A stretch of 64,000 nucleotides of DNA from UBA8389 sp035719105. Its GTDB lineage: Bacteria > Bacteroidota > Bacteroidia > Bacteroidales > UBA1402. The translations under genes and the position numbers were made by a program. The notes beneath the pieces were generated by a model. It saw nothing but the letters and a program-made list of their open reading frames with translations. It did not search any database and was not told the DNA's origin. Positions 17,976 to 27,207 of this stretch are shown here, piece by piece (within the stretch, counting starts at the first letter, position 1; every line of letters begins with the position of its first letter). The stretch covers positions 1 to 64,000 of the forward strand of contig DASTGN010000008.1 of assembly GCA_035719105.1 (NCBI GenBank), given 5' to 3'.

Positions 17976-19523
17976 CTATTGTTCCGTCATGTCAAATGCA
18001 TAGTACGATACTTTTCCATTGGGGTAAATACCTACGATGAAAAGGCCTGCATTATCAAATCCTGAGTTGTTTTTCGCTTCGTTCACGATTTTTTCCAATT
18101 GATCTACACTTTCAATTCGTTGATCGTTTACTTTCAGGATGATAAAACCTTTTCGAATACCTGCCAATTTGAATTTTCCATCCTTGATACCGGAAACTTG
18201 CACGCCACTGCCAATGTTAAGAGAGCGTTTGACTTCGGGGGAGACTTCTGAAAATGCTGCACCCAACAATTCTATTCCACCCGTTTTAACAGTTTCGGTA
18301 CCACCCTTCATATTGCGAAGCGTGACTTTGAACTTTTTCTCTTCCTTGTCGCGTAACAACGTGATTTCGACCACATCAGAAGGGTGGTGCAAGCCAACCT
18401 GAGCTTGCAGTTCGTTAATAGTCTTCACTTTGATTCCATCGATGGCTTTAATGATGTCGCCTTTTTTGATACCTGCTTCGAGCGCTCCGCTGAGGTCGGC
18501 CACTCCATCCACGTAAACACCCTCCTGTACATCAATTTTTCTAACTTTGGCTGTTTCAGTGTTAATGTCTGAAATAGTGACCCCCAACATAGCACGTTGA
18601 ACTTGGCCGAACTTACGAATGTCGTTCACCACTTTAGCCACGATACTGACGGGAATGGCAAAGGAATATCCGGCGAAAGTACCTGTAGGGGAGATGATTG
18701 CTGTGTTGATACCGACCAATTCTCCCTTCAAATTGACCAATGCACCGCCGCTGTTGCCAGGATTGACAGCAGCATCCGTTTGAATGAACGATTCGATGCT
18801 TAATGATTTGGATGGTTTCGAAGACTGTTGTTGCTGTTGAAAAAATGGATTGTTTTGATATTGGTTTTCATTTTTTTCGCTGTCGATGATACCTAGATTT
18901 CTTGCCTTGGCGCTTACTATGCCTGCAGTCACGGTTGAAGCCAAATTCATCGGATTTCCAACTGCTAAAACCCACTCTCCCACTTTCAGATTGTCAGAAT
19001 TTCCGAACGGTATGAACGGTAAGTTGTTCGCTTCGATTTTAATAAGAGCGACATCCGTATTTTCATCCGTCCCGATTACTTTTGCAGGATAGGTGGTTCG
19101 TTCGTTTAAGGTGACGGTGATTTCGTCCGCTCCATTCACCACATGATTGTTGGTGACAATATAACCGTCTGTAGAAATAATGACACCTGAACCATATCCT
19201 ATTTGTTGTTGCTGTTGCTGCCGGGGAGCTTGTTGTCCGTTGAAGCCGAAGAAATATTCAAATATATCGGTGGGTTGATTGATGGTTCGAGAGGATTTGG
19301 CAGCAATGTGCACGACAGCATCGATACTTTTCTCAGCAGCAACTGTGAAATCGGTTTCAACACCAGAAAGTGCTTGAGAACTTACGGTATGTGCATTTTG
19401 ACCAAAGGTGTTGGGATAACCGAAACCAAAGGTCTGTGCTCGTTGTACGGTCAGATACGATACACCAGCACTGACAGAGGCTGTCAACAGCAGCCCCAAG
19501 GTGATTTTTCCTACATTTTTCAT
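17976..19523 (-). CDS. htrA: Do-family periplasmic serine protease/chaperone HtrA (DegP)
   Basis: A 515-residue periplasmic protease that degrades or refolds damaged envelope proteins. An N-terminal signal or anchor (about 5-25) is followed by the trypsin-like domain with His127 (TNNHVV), Asp157 (NTDVAL) and Ser258 (GNSGGA), then two PDZ domains (about 310-400 and 415-505). Two Gln-rich stretches, near residues 102-107 and 229-233, lie in the flexible LA and L-type loops. Family assignment is firm; whether it is the DegP or DegQ equivalent is not decided by sequence. Confidence 0.95.
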   Translation of the reverse strand: MKNVGKITLGLLLTASVSAGVSYLTVQRAQTFGFGYPNTFGQNAHTVSSQALSGVETDFTVAAEKSIDAVVHIAAKSSRTINQPTDIFEYFFGFNGQQAPRQQQQQQIGYGSGVIISTDGYIVTNNHVVNGADEITVTLNERTTYPAKVIGTDENTDVALIKIEANNLPFIPFGNSDNLKVGEWVLAVGNPMNLASTVTAGIVSAKARNLGIIDSEKNENQYQNNPFFQQQQQSSKPSKSLSIESFIQTDAAVNPGNSGGALVNLKGELVGINTAIISPTGTFAGYSFAIPVSIVAKVVNDIRKFGQVQRAMLGVTISDINTETAKVRKIDVQEGVYVDGVADLSGALEAGIKKGDIIKAIDGIKVKTINELQAQVGLHHPSDVVEITLLRDKEEKKFKVTLRNMKGGTETVKTGGIELLGAAFSEVSPEVKRSLNIGSGVQVSGIKDGKFKLAGIRKGFIILKVNDQRIESVDQLEKIVNEAKNNSGFDNAGLFIVGIYPNGKVSYYAFDMTEQ

Positions 19524-19738
19524 TATTCAATCGTATTTTGGTTAGACATAACTTCGCTCGAAATCCGACATATTTCGTTCTGATTTCAGGTAAATTTATA
19601 TTCAAAAATCTTTCCAAATTTCGATGAGGATTCATTTTTTTAACGATTTAACGTTTCATTTTCGGTCTTAACGGCTCTTAACAGGTGTTGAAACAGGTTT
19701 TAAATGTTGGTTGGAGAAGCTATCTGACATTTTTAATG

Positions 19739-19746
19739 TAATTTTG
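19739..19746 (+). promoter_or_regulatory. rnpB promoter, -7 element
   Basis: TAATTTTG fits TAnnTTTG, and the P1 helix of RNase P RNA begins 7 bases after its final G. This RNA end calibrates the start-site estimates used for other promoters here. Confidence 0.7.
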
Positions 19747-19752
19747 TCACGA

Positions 19753-20108
19753 ACAAGGAGCCGGTCTGTCGCTTTTCGCAGGAAAAGAGGAAAGTCCGGG
19801 CAACGCAGAGCACCATGCTTCCTAACGGGAAGTTGTCGAAAGGCAAAGGAAACGTAACAGAAAATAACCGCCTGGACGAACGTTCGGGTAAGGATGAAAA
19901 GGCGGGGTAAGAGCCCACCGCCCCGATGGCGACACCGGGGGTCCGTACGTCTGATGGGTTGCAAGACCATGTACACCGGCGCATGTAGGGTAGCTCGCCC
20001 GATGCCGGGGGGTAGGTTGCTAGAGCTGACGGGTGACCGTCAGTCGAGATAAATGACAGACACTTTTCCTGTTGGAAGAGTACAGAACCCGGCTTATAGG
20101 CTCTTTGT
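19753..20108 (+). ncRNA. rnpB: RNase P RNA (type A)
   Basis: The catalytic RNA that matures tRNA 5' ends, about 356 nt. The P1 helix is formed by ACAAGGAGCC (19753-19762) and GGCTCTTTGT (20099-20108). The universal core is present: GAGGAAAGTCCGGGC near 19787, ACAGAAAATAACCGCC near 19857, and ACAGAACCCGGCTTA near 20082. A run of T follows the 3' arm of P1, which would act as a terminator. The 615 bases between htrA (19523) and the next gene (20139) hold only this RNA and the flanking promoter sequences. Confidence 0.96.
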
Positions 20109-20138
20109 TTTTTTATTAACTCTTTTACTGAAAGACAC

Positions 20139-21479
20139 ATGGCAAAATCCAATCTGACTTTTGGCCAAAAAATGGCAAATTTTTGGAAGTTTATGTCCTA
20201 CGATCTTTGGCGAGTACCCAGGCACGAAGTAAAGGGGCTGAGAAACATTCTATTGAACATTGTGAGAACGCTCATTCTTGCGGTTCGAGGATTTATATCC
20301 GACAGGCTGAGCACACGAGCTTCTGCCCTCACCTATTCCACCACGTTAGCCGTCGTGCCGATTTTTTCCATCATCATCGGAATTGCTCGTGGATTCGGGT
20401 TTCAGGAATTGATTGAAAAGGAATTAACCAAGATTTTTCCCGGTCAAAACGAACTATTGACTATGTTGTTTGGATTTGTGCAGTCTTTTTTGGAAGTGAC
20501 GACCAGTGGAGTCATTGTCGGTGCCGGCATTGTTTTTCTGATTATCTCAGTGTGGTCCATCATGCAATCCATCGAATTGGCTGTCAATGACATCTTTCAA
20601 ATTCACAAAACCCGAAGCATTTCTCGTCAGATCAGTGATTATTTGGCTGCAATGCTTTTATTACCGGTTTTATTGATTTTATCCAGTGGTTTATCGGTTT
20701 TTTTGAACACAGCTCTTGCCCAATCCATATTCTTACCGCTGCTCAGTCCGTTCGTGAATTTGCTGATTACGCTGATTCCTTATGTTTTGAGTTGGTTGGG
20801 ATTTTCATTATTGTATATCATCATTCCAAATACAAAAGTTAAACCCAGAAATGCCATTTTAGCAGGCTTCATCGCCGGTTTTGGATTTCAGGCATTCCAA
20901 TACCTCTATATCAGCGGACAATTATGGGTCACTCGCTACAATGCGATTTATGGTAGTTTTGCTGCTATACCTTTGTTTTTGTTGTGGCTTCAATTATCCT
21001 GGACCATCGTTTTGATTGGTGCGGAAATAGCTTATGCTGCACAAAATGTTCAAAATTTCTACTTTGAGAAGGAAACCAAAAATGTGAGCCATCGTTACCG
21101 TTATTTTGTCAGTATACTGATTATGAATATATTGAGTAAGCGGTTCGAAAAAGAAGAAGGTCCAATGACCATGAATGAAATTTCTTCCGAATATCAAATA
21201 CCTGCCAGACTCACCAGTTGGACATTAAATCGGTTGTTGGAAATGAAACTCATTTCAGAAACGACCTCCAGCACTTCCAAAGAATTGACTGCTTACCAAC
21301 CCGCAGTGGACATCAACAAATTGACCGTCGGATACATTTATAAGCGAATGTTTGAGCATGGGACGGAGGATTTTGTCATCGACGTAGATCAAATGTATGC
21401 TACTTCCTGGCATTCACTGCTGAATCTGGAAGAGTGCATGACAAAAAACGGTAGTAGCAAGTTAGTCAAAGACTTATAA
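20139..21479 (+). CDS. YihY/BrkB family inner-membrane protein
   Basis: A 446-residue protein of the YihY/virulence factor BrkB family, once misnamed RNase BN; the biochemical role is unknown. It has about six membrane segments between residues 40 and 310 with the family segments STRASALTYSTTLAVVPIFS and NTKVKPRNAILAGF, and a cytoplasmic C-terminal part (from about residue 330) that looks like a winged helix. It starts 30 bases after rnpB and could be read from the same promoter if the T tract leaks. It converges on the MFS gene with a 6-base overlap of stops. Confidence 0.88.
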   Translation: MAKSNLTFGQKMANFWKFMSYDLWRVPRHEVKGLRNILLNIVRTLILAVRGFISDRLSTRASALTYSTTLAVVPIFSIIIGIARGFGFQELIEKELTKIFPGQNELLTMLFGFVQSFLEVTTSGVIVGAGIVFLIISVWSIMQSIELAVNDIFQIHKTRSISRQISDYLAAMLLLPVLLILSSGLSVFLNTALAQSIFLPLLSPFVNLLITLIPYVLSWLGFSLLYIIIPNTKVKPRNAILAGFIAGFGFQAFQYLYISGQLWVTRYNAIYGSFAAIPLFLLWLQLSWTIVLIGAEIAYAAQNVQNFYFEKETKNVSHRYRYFVSILIMNILSKRFEKEEGPMTMNEISSEYQIPARLTSWTLNRLLEMKLISETTSSTSKELTAYQPAVDINKLTVGYIYKRMFEHGTEDFVIDVDQMYATSWHSLLNLEECMTKNGSSKLVKDL

Positions 21480-22712
21480 ACTTTTCAACGATTTTTTTCC
21501 GGTAAAGAATTCTGGATGCTGAAGAAGAAAATAGATCAGCGTCAATGAACAGACAATGAGGATTACAGCAAATACGGCTAAACTATTGTCGTGGGTCAAA
21601 TAAGTGGTCAAAGAGAATAAACCGGTGCCAATCAACACAAACACAAAGTTCACCAGGTTCAAATAAGCAATCATTTCCCCCAGCTTACGACCCAGATTGG
21701 CATGCTGAACAAGCGCCATACAGGGAACCTCCAATAGTCCACCCATAAAGGCAAGACTAAAGACCAAAAAACCGGTTCCCCAAACGGATGGATTCAAATA
21801 TAACAACGCCGCTAAACTCAGCATCATGCCAATCAAACCAATCGGAATCATTTCCGGTCGAACCGCTTTCTTGGCCAATAATCCTGCTGCGGTACAACCC
21901 AAAGCGATGCCAACTGCAGCACAACACAAAATAAGTCCGGCAATGGAGTTGGTCGTTCCCAACGTATGAACACAATGAATAACCACATTCATTTGTATCA
22001 TTCCTCCAATCATCCAAAAAACAGAGGTGCCCAAAACGGCGGAATTGATGTACGGGTGTTCTTTGGCGTAACGATAGGAAACCACCAGAAATTTCAATGG
22101 ATTGATGGTGTCCGTTGGGTCGGTTTCCTCAGGTAATTCAACAACTTTCATCCGAAGACTGGTCAAGTATCCCAATAGAGCCATTAGCATGATGATGCTG
22201 ATCAAAATCCAAGTTTGATAATGGTCGGATAAGATGGGAGCAGCAACCGAACCAATTAATATGCCCATAAAGGCCATGGTTTCAAATATTCCACTTCCGA
22301 ATGATACGCCTTCCCGACCTCCAACATCCCTGATTAGTCCGTATTTGGAGGGTGAATACAAGCAACTTAGAATTCCCAATAATAAAACGGATAATAAGGC
22401 TGCTCCAACCCAATGGAAGACGAAGGCTATGGATGCCAACAACATGACTGGCAATTCCATCAACTTGAGAAGCTGCCAGATGCGTAGCTTGGAATGACGG
22501 ATGGCCAGGCGACCGGCTAAAGGTGAAAAGAGGAGATACGGAAAAACCAACGCTGCGGCAACTGCTGAAATAAGTTGAGATTGTGACAACCACGCGGGCA
22601 AGTTCCAAGTTACCGAAATAAATATAATACAGTGTTTGAGGAAGTTATCATTGAAGACGCCAATAAAATTAGTTAGAAACAAGTAAGACCAGTTTTTTTT
22701 CACAGCATCCAT
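21474..22712 (-). CDS. MFS transporter, LplT-like
   Basis: A major facilitator of about 412 residues and 12 membrane segments. The start NFIGVFNDNFLKHCIIF and the loop CLYSPSKYGLIRD resemble the LplT lysophospholipid flippase group (and the MFS half of Aas fusions), so lysophospholipid import is possible but unproven; the family also contains uncharacterised members. The frame is open to 22778, but a TATTTTTA -7-like element at 22747-22754 lies downstream of that ATG, so I prefer the Met near 22712 (MDAVKKNW). Confidence 0.82.
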   Translation of the reverse strand: MDAVKKNWSYLFLTNFIGVFNDNFLKHCIIFISVTWNLPAWLSQSQLISAVAAALVFPYLLFSPLAGRLAIRHSKLRIWQLLKLMELPVMLLASIAFVFHWVGAALLSVLLLGILSCLYSPSKYGLIRDVGGREGVSFGSGIFETMAFMGILIGSVAAPILSDHYQTWILISIIMLMALLGYLTSLRMKVVELPEETDPTDTINPLKFLVVSYRYAKEHPYINSAVLGTSVFWMIGGMIQMNVVIHCVHTLGTTNSIAGLILCCAAVGIALGCTAAGLLAKKAVRPEMIPIGLIGMMLSLAALLYLNPSVWGTGFLVFSLAFMGGLLEVPCMALVQHANLGRKLGEMIAYLNLVNFVFVLIGTGLFSLTTYLTHDNSLAVFAVILIVCSLTLIYFLLQHPEFFTGKKSLKSL

Positions 22713-22784
22713 CGAGGGTTTTGTTAAGGTTATGGGAACGAGGCTGTAAAAATAGATAAAAATTGACAGATGCTGCATGAAACA

Positions 22785-22820
22785 AAAAAAACCTCCAGTC
22801 GATTGACCAAAGGTTTTTTA
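22785..22820 (-). terminator. Terminator of tRNA-His
   Basis: On the minus strand AAAAAACCT and AGGTTTTTTTT flank 16 bases. It lies between the tRNA and the MFS gene and would end the tRNA transcript. Confidence 0.65.
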
Positions 22821-22823
22821 ATG

Positions 22824-22898
22824 GGTGGGAGACGGGGTTCGAACCCGCGACCTACGGAACCACAATCCGTCGCTCTAACCAGCTGAGCTACAACCACC
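22824..22898 (-). tRNA. tRNA-His (GTG), disrupted acceptor stem
   Basis: The anticodon arm ACGGA-TTGTGGT-TCCGT gives anticodon GTG (His). The D arm (GCTC/GAGC) and T arm (GCGGG-TTCGAAC-CCCGT) fold normally, and the G-1/C73 pair that marks tRNA-His is present. CCA is not encoded. The acceptor stem GTGGTTG/CTCCCAC pairs at 1-72, 2-71, 3-70, 4-69 and 7-66 but has T-C at 5-68 and T-T at 6-67, which is odd for a working tRNA. A good promoter lies upstream. Confidence 0.88.
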
Positions 22899-22912
22899 AT
22901 TCAATTGCGGTG

Positions 22913-22944
22913 CAAAAGTAGTGTTTAAAAGTATTTCTTGCAAG
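22913..22944 (-). promoter_or_regulatory. tRNA-His promoter
   Basis: On the minus strand CTTG, a 20-base spacer and TACTTTTG (22913-22920) match the Bacteroidetes consensus. Transcription would start near 22906, eight bases before the tRNA. Confidence 0.65.
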
Positions 22945-22977
22945 TGTGAAACGTATTTTTTCTGGATTTTTTCGTCT

Positions 22978-23814
22978 TCAAAGTGGACGAGCAATCACGA
23001 TTCCGCCGTGTTTTTTAATTCCAGCCAAATAGTCAGACAGTGGCATTTCTGAAATCAAAACTTTTTTACCAGTAGTTGATGCATGCAATAAATAAACCTT
23101 TCCTTTCTGCCTGATGGCAATACCCAAATGAGAAAAATCAAGGCCGGGAAAGCTGGTTGAAATTGCAACAATATCACCGCTTTTAATATATGGTGCCTTC
23201 TGAGTAACCTTTTCCTTAGGCATATAGGCAAAAGTTAAGCGATCGATGGCTTTCTCCTGTTCAGCTATCACGGCGATGAAGGTGGTGTCGCTCCTCAAGG
23301 CAAGATAAGCAGATGGATGAGTGGACATGTAATAGACTTTTGGGTATAGCGTATCTTTTGAAAGACCCATCCTGACGTAACTTATTAATCCCTTTTGAAC
23401 GTTGTTTGTCAACCAATCCGATGCATAATGAAGGCGTGAGGGATATCCATCTAGTTTGCCATCCCTATACCGAATGGAGGTCAACCATCTTTTAAACGCA
23501 TCAAAATCGCAGGGGCTGCCACTTAACATCTTTGATAATGCAAGGGCATTCTCGACCAAGGTCGTGCAATCAAGTCCATGCAGATTGACCTGTAACCGTT
23601 CCGGTCCCGGCGCCTCTAAAGTGGAAGCGACATAAGGTGTATTCATAAAGTATTTGCCAATTGCAGCGACACGTTCTCCAGCAGGCTTTTCTGCTAATTT
23701 TTCACGTTGGGCAAAGTTCAAAAACTTTTGAAATAAAATGCTGTCGGTCGAATTCTGCGCGAAAATCAAACCGAAAAACATGGTGAACACCAGAACGGAA
23801 ACCAATCGTTTCAT
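22978..23814 (-). CDS. DUF1460 family NlpC/P60-like hydrolase
   Basis: A 278-residue secreted protein (signal peptide MKRLVSVLVFTMFFGLIFAQ) of the DUF1460 family, whose solved members have an NlpC/P60-like papain fold and are annotated as amidase-like. The likely nucleophile is Cys83 in GLDCTTLVENAL and the His is His229 in DFSHLGIA. A role in cell-wall peptide turnover is inferred from fold only. It starts 6 bases after folD and probably is the last gene of an ffh-folD-DUF1460 transcript. Confidence 0.85.
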   Translation of the reverse strand: MKRLVSVLVFTMFFGLIFAQNSTDSILFQKFLNFAQREKLAEKPAGERVAAIGKYFMNTPYVASTLEAPGPERLQVNLHGLDCTTLVENALALSKMLSGSPCDFDAFKRWLTSIRYRDGKLDGYPSRLHYASDWLTNNVQKGLISYVRMGLSKDTLYPKVYYMSTHPSAYLALRSDTTFIAVIAEQEKAIDRLTFAYMPKEKVTQKAPYIKSGDIVAISTSFPGLDFSHLGIAIRQKGKVYLLHASTTGKKVLISEMPLSDYLAGIKKHGGIVIARPL

Positions 23815-23820
23815 GGTCGT

Positions 23821-24699
23821 TTAGTAGATAGCCTTGCTGCCAGCCAGTAATGTATTCTGCATCAATGATACACGAGTCATCAACCCTACCCCGCCCGGTA
23901 CTGGAGTGATGAATGAACATTTAGGAGCGACATTTTCAAAATCCACATCGCCCATGAGTTTGAAACCGCTTTTGGTCTTGTCAGAGGGAACACGGGTGGT
24001 TCCAACGTCGATGACCACCGCACCTTCCTTTACCATTTCAGCTTTGAGAAAACCAGGTTTCCCCAAGGCACAAATGATGATGTCTGCACGCTGACACTGT
24101 TCGGTAATGTCTTTGGAGTAGCTGTGAACCACCGTGACGGTGGCATTCCCTGGATACCCCTTCTGCATCAGCAGGTTGGCAACAGGTTTACCGACGATGT
24201 TGCTACGGCCGATGACCACAACGTGTTTACCGGCAGTTTCAATTTTGTAACGCTTGATCAGTTCCAAAATACCTGCTGGCGTAGCTGAAACAAACGCAGG
24301 CAGTCCCAGGCTGACACGACCGACATTGACAGGATGAAAACCGTCTACATCCTTGCGGTAATCGATTGCTTCGGTCACCTTTTGTTCAGAAATGTGTTTT
24401 GGTAGTGGCAATTGAACGATAAAACCATCTACATCAGCGTCTGCATTGAGTTTGTTCACTTCGTTGAGCAAAACCTCTTCGGTGACGTCGTCTTCAAAAC
24501 GAATCAATGTGGAAGTAAAACCACAATCTTCACAATCCTTCACTTTGCCAGCCACATACGATTCACTCCCACCGTCGTGGCCTACCAATATGGCAGCCAA
24601 GTGGGGACGTTTCTTTCCCTCGGCTATCATTTGGCTGACCTGTTCGGCTATTTCTTGTTTAACAGCTGCAGAAACCAGCTTTCCATCAATCAATTGCAT
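23821..24699 (-). CDS. folD: Bifunctional methylene-THF dehydrogenase/cyclohydrolase FolD
   Basis: FolD interconverts 5,10-methylene- and 10-formyl-tetrahydrofolate with NADP(H). The 292-residue protein has the catalytic segment SYVAGKVKDCED (conserved Tyr and Lys), VQLPLPKHI, the Rossmann segment GRSNIVGKPVANLL and the C-terminal signature PVPGGVGLMTRVSLMQNT. Length is typical. It lies 18 bases after ffh on the same strand and just before DUF1460. Confidence 0.97.
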   Translation of the reverse strand: MQLIDGKLVSAAVKQEIAEQVSQMIAEGKKRPHLAAILVGHDGGSESYVAGKVKDCEDCGFTSTLIRFEDDVTEEVLLNEVNKLNADADVDGFIVQLPLPKHISEQKVTEAIDYRKDVDGFHPVNVGRVSLGLPAFVSATPAGILELIKRYKIETAGKHVVVIGRSNIVGKPVANLLMQKGYPGNATVTVVHSYSKDITEQCQRADIIICALGKPGFLKAEMVKEGAVVIDVGTTRVPSDKTKSGFKLMGDVDFENVAPKCSFITPVPGGVGLMTRVSLMQNTLLAGSKAIY

Positions 24700-24717
24700 A
24701 TCAACTTGTTTTGTAAT

Positions 24718-26046
24718 TTATCTTCTTCTCATGCCGGCCAAACCTTTGGAACCGGGTTTCATATTGCTCACCTGGCGCATCATTTTTCGAGTTTCCTCAA
24801 ATTGTTTGAGCAAGCGGTTCACTTCTTGAATGCTGGTACCACTGCCTTTTGCGATGCGCTGACGGCGGCTGGAGTTGATCAGGTCCGGATTGCTTCGTTC
24901 CTTCGGAGTCATGGACCCAATCATGGCTTCAATGCCCTTGAAAGCATTGTCGTCCACATCAATATCCTTTATTGCCTTACCTACTCCGGGAATCATGGAT
25001 GCCAGGTCTTTTAGGTTACCCATTTTCTTAATCTGAGCGATCTGTGAAATAAAGTCGTTGAAATCGAACTGATTTTTGGCGATTTTTTTGGAAAGTCGGC
25101 GTGCTTCTTCTTCGTTGTAGTTTTCTTGTGCTTTTTCCACCAATGAAACCACATCGCCCATTCCGAGAATTCGGTCGGCCATACGTTTGGGAAAAAACGC
25201 GTCGATGGCTTCCAGTTTTTCGCCTGTACCGACGAATTTGATGGGTTTGTTGACCACTGTACGGATGGAAAGGGCTGCTCCACCTCGGGTATCACCATCC
25301 AGTTTGGTCAGAACGACACCGTCGAAATCCAGTCTGTCGTTGAACTCTTTGGCAGTGTTGACGGCATCTTGACCGGTCATGGCGTCTACCACAAACAGGA
25401 TTTCTTGTGGATTAATCGCTTTTTTAATGGCTGCAATTTCATTCATCATGACTTCATCGACAGCCAAACGACCGGCGGTATCGATGATGACTAAATCGTG
25501 GCCGTTCTTTCTGGCAAATGAAAGGGCGTTTTGAGCAATCGCTACCGGATTTGTATTGTCGATTTCAGCGTAAACAGGAACTTCGATGGAAGCACCCAAT
25601 ACTTTCAATTGTTCGATGGCAGCTGGACGATAAACGTCGCAAGCAACCAACAATGGGTTTTTACCTCGTTTGGATTTTAGCAGTTTGGCAAGTTTTCCTG
25701 AAAAGGTGGTTTTTCCTGAACCTTGTAAACCAGACATTAAAATGACAGCGGGGGAGCCCTTGATGTTGATGTCGGCGTTTTCACCACCCATCAGACGGGT
25801 CAGTTCGTCGTGAACGATCTTAACCATCATTTCCTTGGGTTTCACGGCCTTTAGCACGTCGGCACCCATTGCTTTTTCCTTCACATCTTCGGTGAACTGC
25901 TTGGCAATCTTATAATTGACGTCGGCATCAAGTAAGGCACGACGAACATCTTTCAATGTTTCGGCCACATTGATTTCTGTGATTTTGCCTTGACCTCGAA
26001 GAATTTGAAAAGACCGTTCCAGCCTATCGCTTAAATTTTCAAACAT
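24718..26046 (-). CDS. ffh: Signal recognition particle protein Ffh
   Basis: The SRP GTPase that brings inner-membrane proteins to the translocon. The 442-residue protein has the N domain, the G domain with G1 GLQGSGKTT, G3 DTAGRLA and G4 TKLDGDTRGG, and a Met-rich M domain with the RNA-binding segment RQRIAKGSGTSIQEVNRLL. Its promoter is 39 bases upstream of the start. folD and DUF1460 follow closely. Confidence 0.98.
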   Translation of the reverse strand: MFENLSDRLERSFQILRGQGKITEINVAETLKDVRRALLDADVNYKIAKQFTEDVKEKAMGADVLKAVKPKEMMVKIVHDELTRLMGGENADINIKGSPAVILMSGLQGSGKTTFSGKLAKLLKSKRGKNPLLVACDVYRPAAIEQLKVLGASIEVPVYAEIDNTNPVAIAQNALSFARKNGHDLVIIDTAGRLAVDEVMMNEIAAIKKAINPQEILFVVDAMTGQDAVNTAKEFNDRLDFDGVVLTKLDGDTRGGAALSIRTVVNKPIKFVGTGEKLEAIDAFFPKRMADRILGMGDVVSLVEKAQENYNEEEARRLSKKIAKNQFDFNDFISQIAQIKKMGNLKDLASMIPGVGKAIKDIDVDDNAFKGIEAMIGSMTPKERSNPDLINSSRRQRIAKGSGTSIQEVNRLLKQFEETRKMMRQVSNMKPGSKGLAGMRRR

Positions 26047-26084
26047 GGTATGTTGCTGTTTATTTTGACATTTTTAGAGAGGTG

Positions 26085-26092
26085 CAAAAATA
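26085..26092 (-). promoter_or_regulatory. ffh promoter, -7 element
   Basis: TATTTTTG on the minus strand, exact to consensus. Start near 26078, leader about 32 bases. No clear -33. Confidence 0.55.
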
Positions 26093-26151
26093 GGCATAAT
26101 TGTGGAATTGAGGAAATCCACCCAGAGCGAATTTCAGTCAAATGACGATCA

Positions 26152-27144
26152 TCAAAAGGAAAGATCGATCCAAACGGGCAAATGGTCGCTATAACCGCCT
26201 TGATAAACCATACCGTTGTAGGTTCGAAAGGGTTTTTTCCCCAACCAGCGATCATCTTCAAGGAGCAAAAAATCGGGTCCGAAAATATGGGCTTCTGACG
26301 TTTTTGCCAGTAAGTTGGTCGAAACAATCATTTGATCCAAGATTCCCCATTCGGACAAATGTTTGTTGGTTCCAATTCCGGGAACGTTTTCCAATGGCAA
26401 CATCAGATTGTAAAGAGTTCCACCCTCAGGCGATTTTTGTGGATACTTGGCATTTAGATCCTTTGAAAGTGAACTATTCGACGGAAAATCGTTGAAATCG
26501 CCCATGATAACGATGTTGGCAGAGGGTTCTTGAGTAAATACGGAATCTATTTTTGAACGAATCATTCTGGCCACTTGCCTGCGATATGGTTCCGATTCGG
26601 TTTCTCCTCCCAATCTGGAAGGAAAATGGCAGACAAAAAGGTGAAGGGGCTTTCCTGTGGCAACCTTGCCCCAGACGTGTAAAACATCCCTGGTTTTTTT
26701 GGATGGCTCGTTGTCGAAAATAACTTTTAATACCTGATGACCCATCAGTTCAAACAGATATCGATTGTAAAGCAGGCCTACGTCAACACCTCGGGCATCT
26801 TCCGATTCTTCGTGAACGAATCGATAACCAGCATTTTTTAATGGAGAAGAATACACCAACGTTTTCAAGCAGGCCTCGTTTTCTACCTCTGCCAAACCTA
26901 CTATTTCGGGAAACTTGTCTTCACCGATGGCCGCCAATACTCGAGCAATGGCTCCTGCTTTTCGGTAATATCGCGAGGGAGTCCATCCACGGATTCCTCC
27001 GGGAAGAAATTCCTCATCAGATTTTAAGCTATCGTGCCAGCAATCAAAGAAATTTTCGGTATTGTAGAATACTACTCGATAACCACTTCTCGCCCACAAC
27101 GTCAGCACCAGGGAACAAAACAATACTGATAAAACTAATTTCAT
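26152..27144 (-). CDS. Endonuclease/exonuclease/phosphatase family protein, secreted
   Basis: A 330-residue EEP-fold hydrolase with a short N-terminal signal (ending LTLWA). Metal and catalytic residues appear in VVFYNTENFFD (Asn/Glu), GLAEVENEA (Glu), FVCHFPSR (His), IMGDFNDFPS (Asp, Asn) and GGYSDHLPV (Asp, His). The family cuts phosphodiesters in nucleic acids, phosphoinositides or nucleotides; the substrate here is unknown. Export suggests a role in nucleic-acid or phosphate scavenging. It has its own promoter, with a start about 14 bases before the ATG. Confidence 0.9.
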   Translation of the reverse strand: MKLVLSVLFCSLVLTLWARSGYRVVFYNTENFFDCWHDSLKSDEEFLPGGIRGWTPSRYYRKAGAIARVLAAIGEDKFPEIVGLAEVENEACLKTLVYSSPLKNAGYRFVHEESEDARGVDVGLLYNRYLFELMGHQVLKVIFDNEPSKKTRDVLHVWGKVATGKPLHLFVCHFPSRLGGETESEPYRRQVARMIRSKIDSVFTQEPSANIVIMGDFNDFPSNSSLSKDLNAKYPQKSPEGGTLYNLMLPLENVPGIGTNKHLSEWGILDQMIVSTNLLAKTSEAHIFGPDFLLLEDDRWLGKKPFRTYNGMVYQGGYSDHLPVWIDLSF

Positions 27145-27164
27145 CTATCCTTGCTATTTGAACA

Positions 27165-27172
27165 CAAAGATA
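27165..27172 (-). promoter_or_regulatory. Promoter of the EEP hydrolase, -7 element
   Basis: TATCTTTG on the minus strand, inside a perfect AAAGATATCTTT palindrome. Start near 27158. Confidence 0.55.
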
Positions 27173-27207
27173 TCTTTATAATTAATATATTATTGTTTTA
27201 TTGTTAT

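Noticed and set aside
19668..20152. Antisense open frames of 102 and 139 residues across 19668-20152
   Set aside because: They lie on the opposite strand of RNase P RNA, whose conserved core explains the open frames; the peptides have no coherent domain or start signal.
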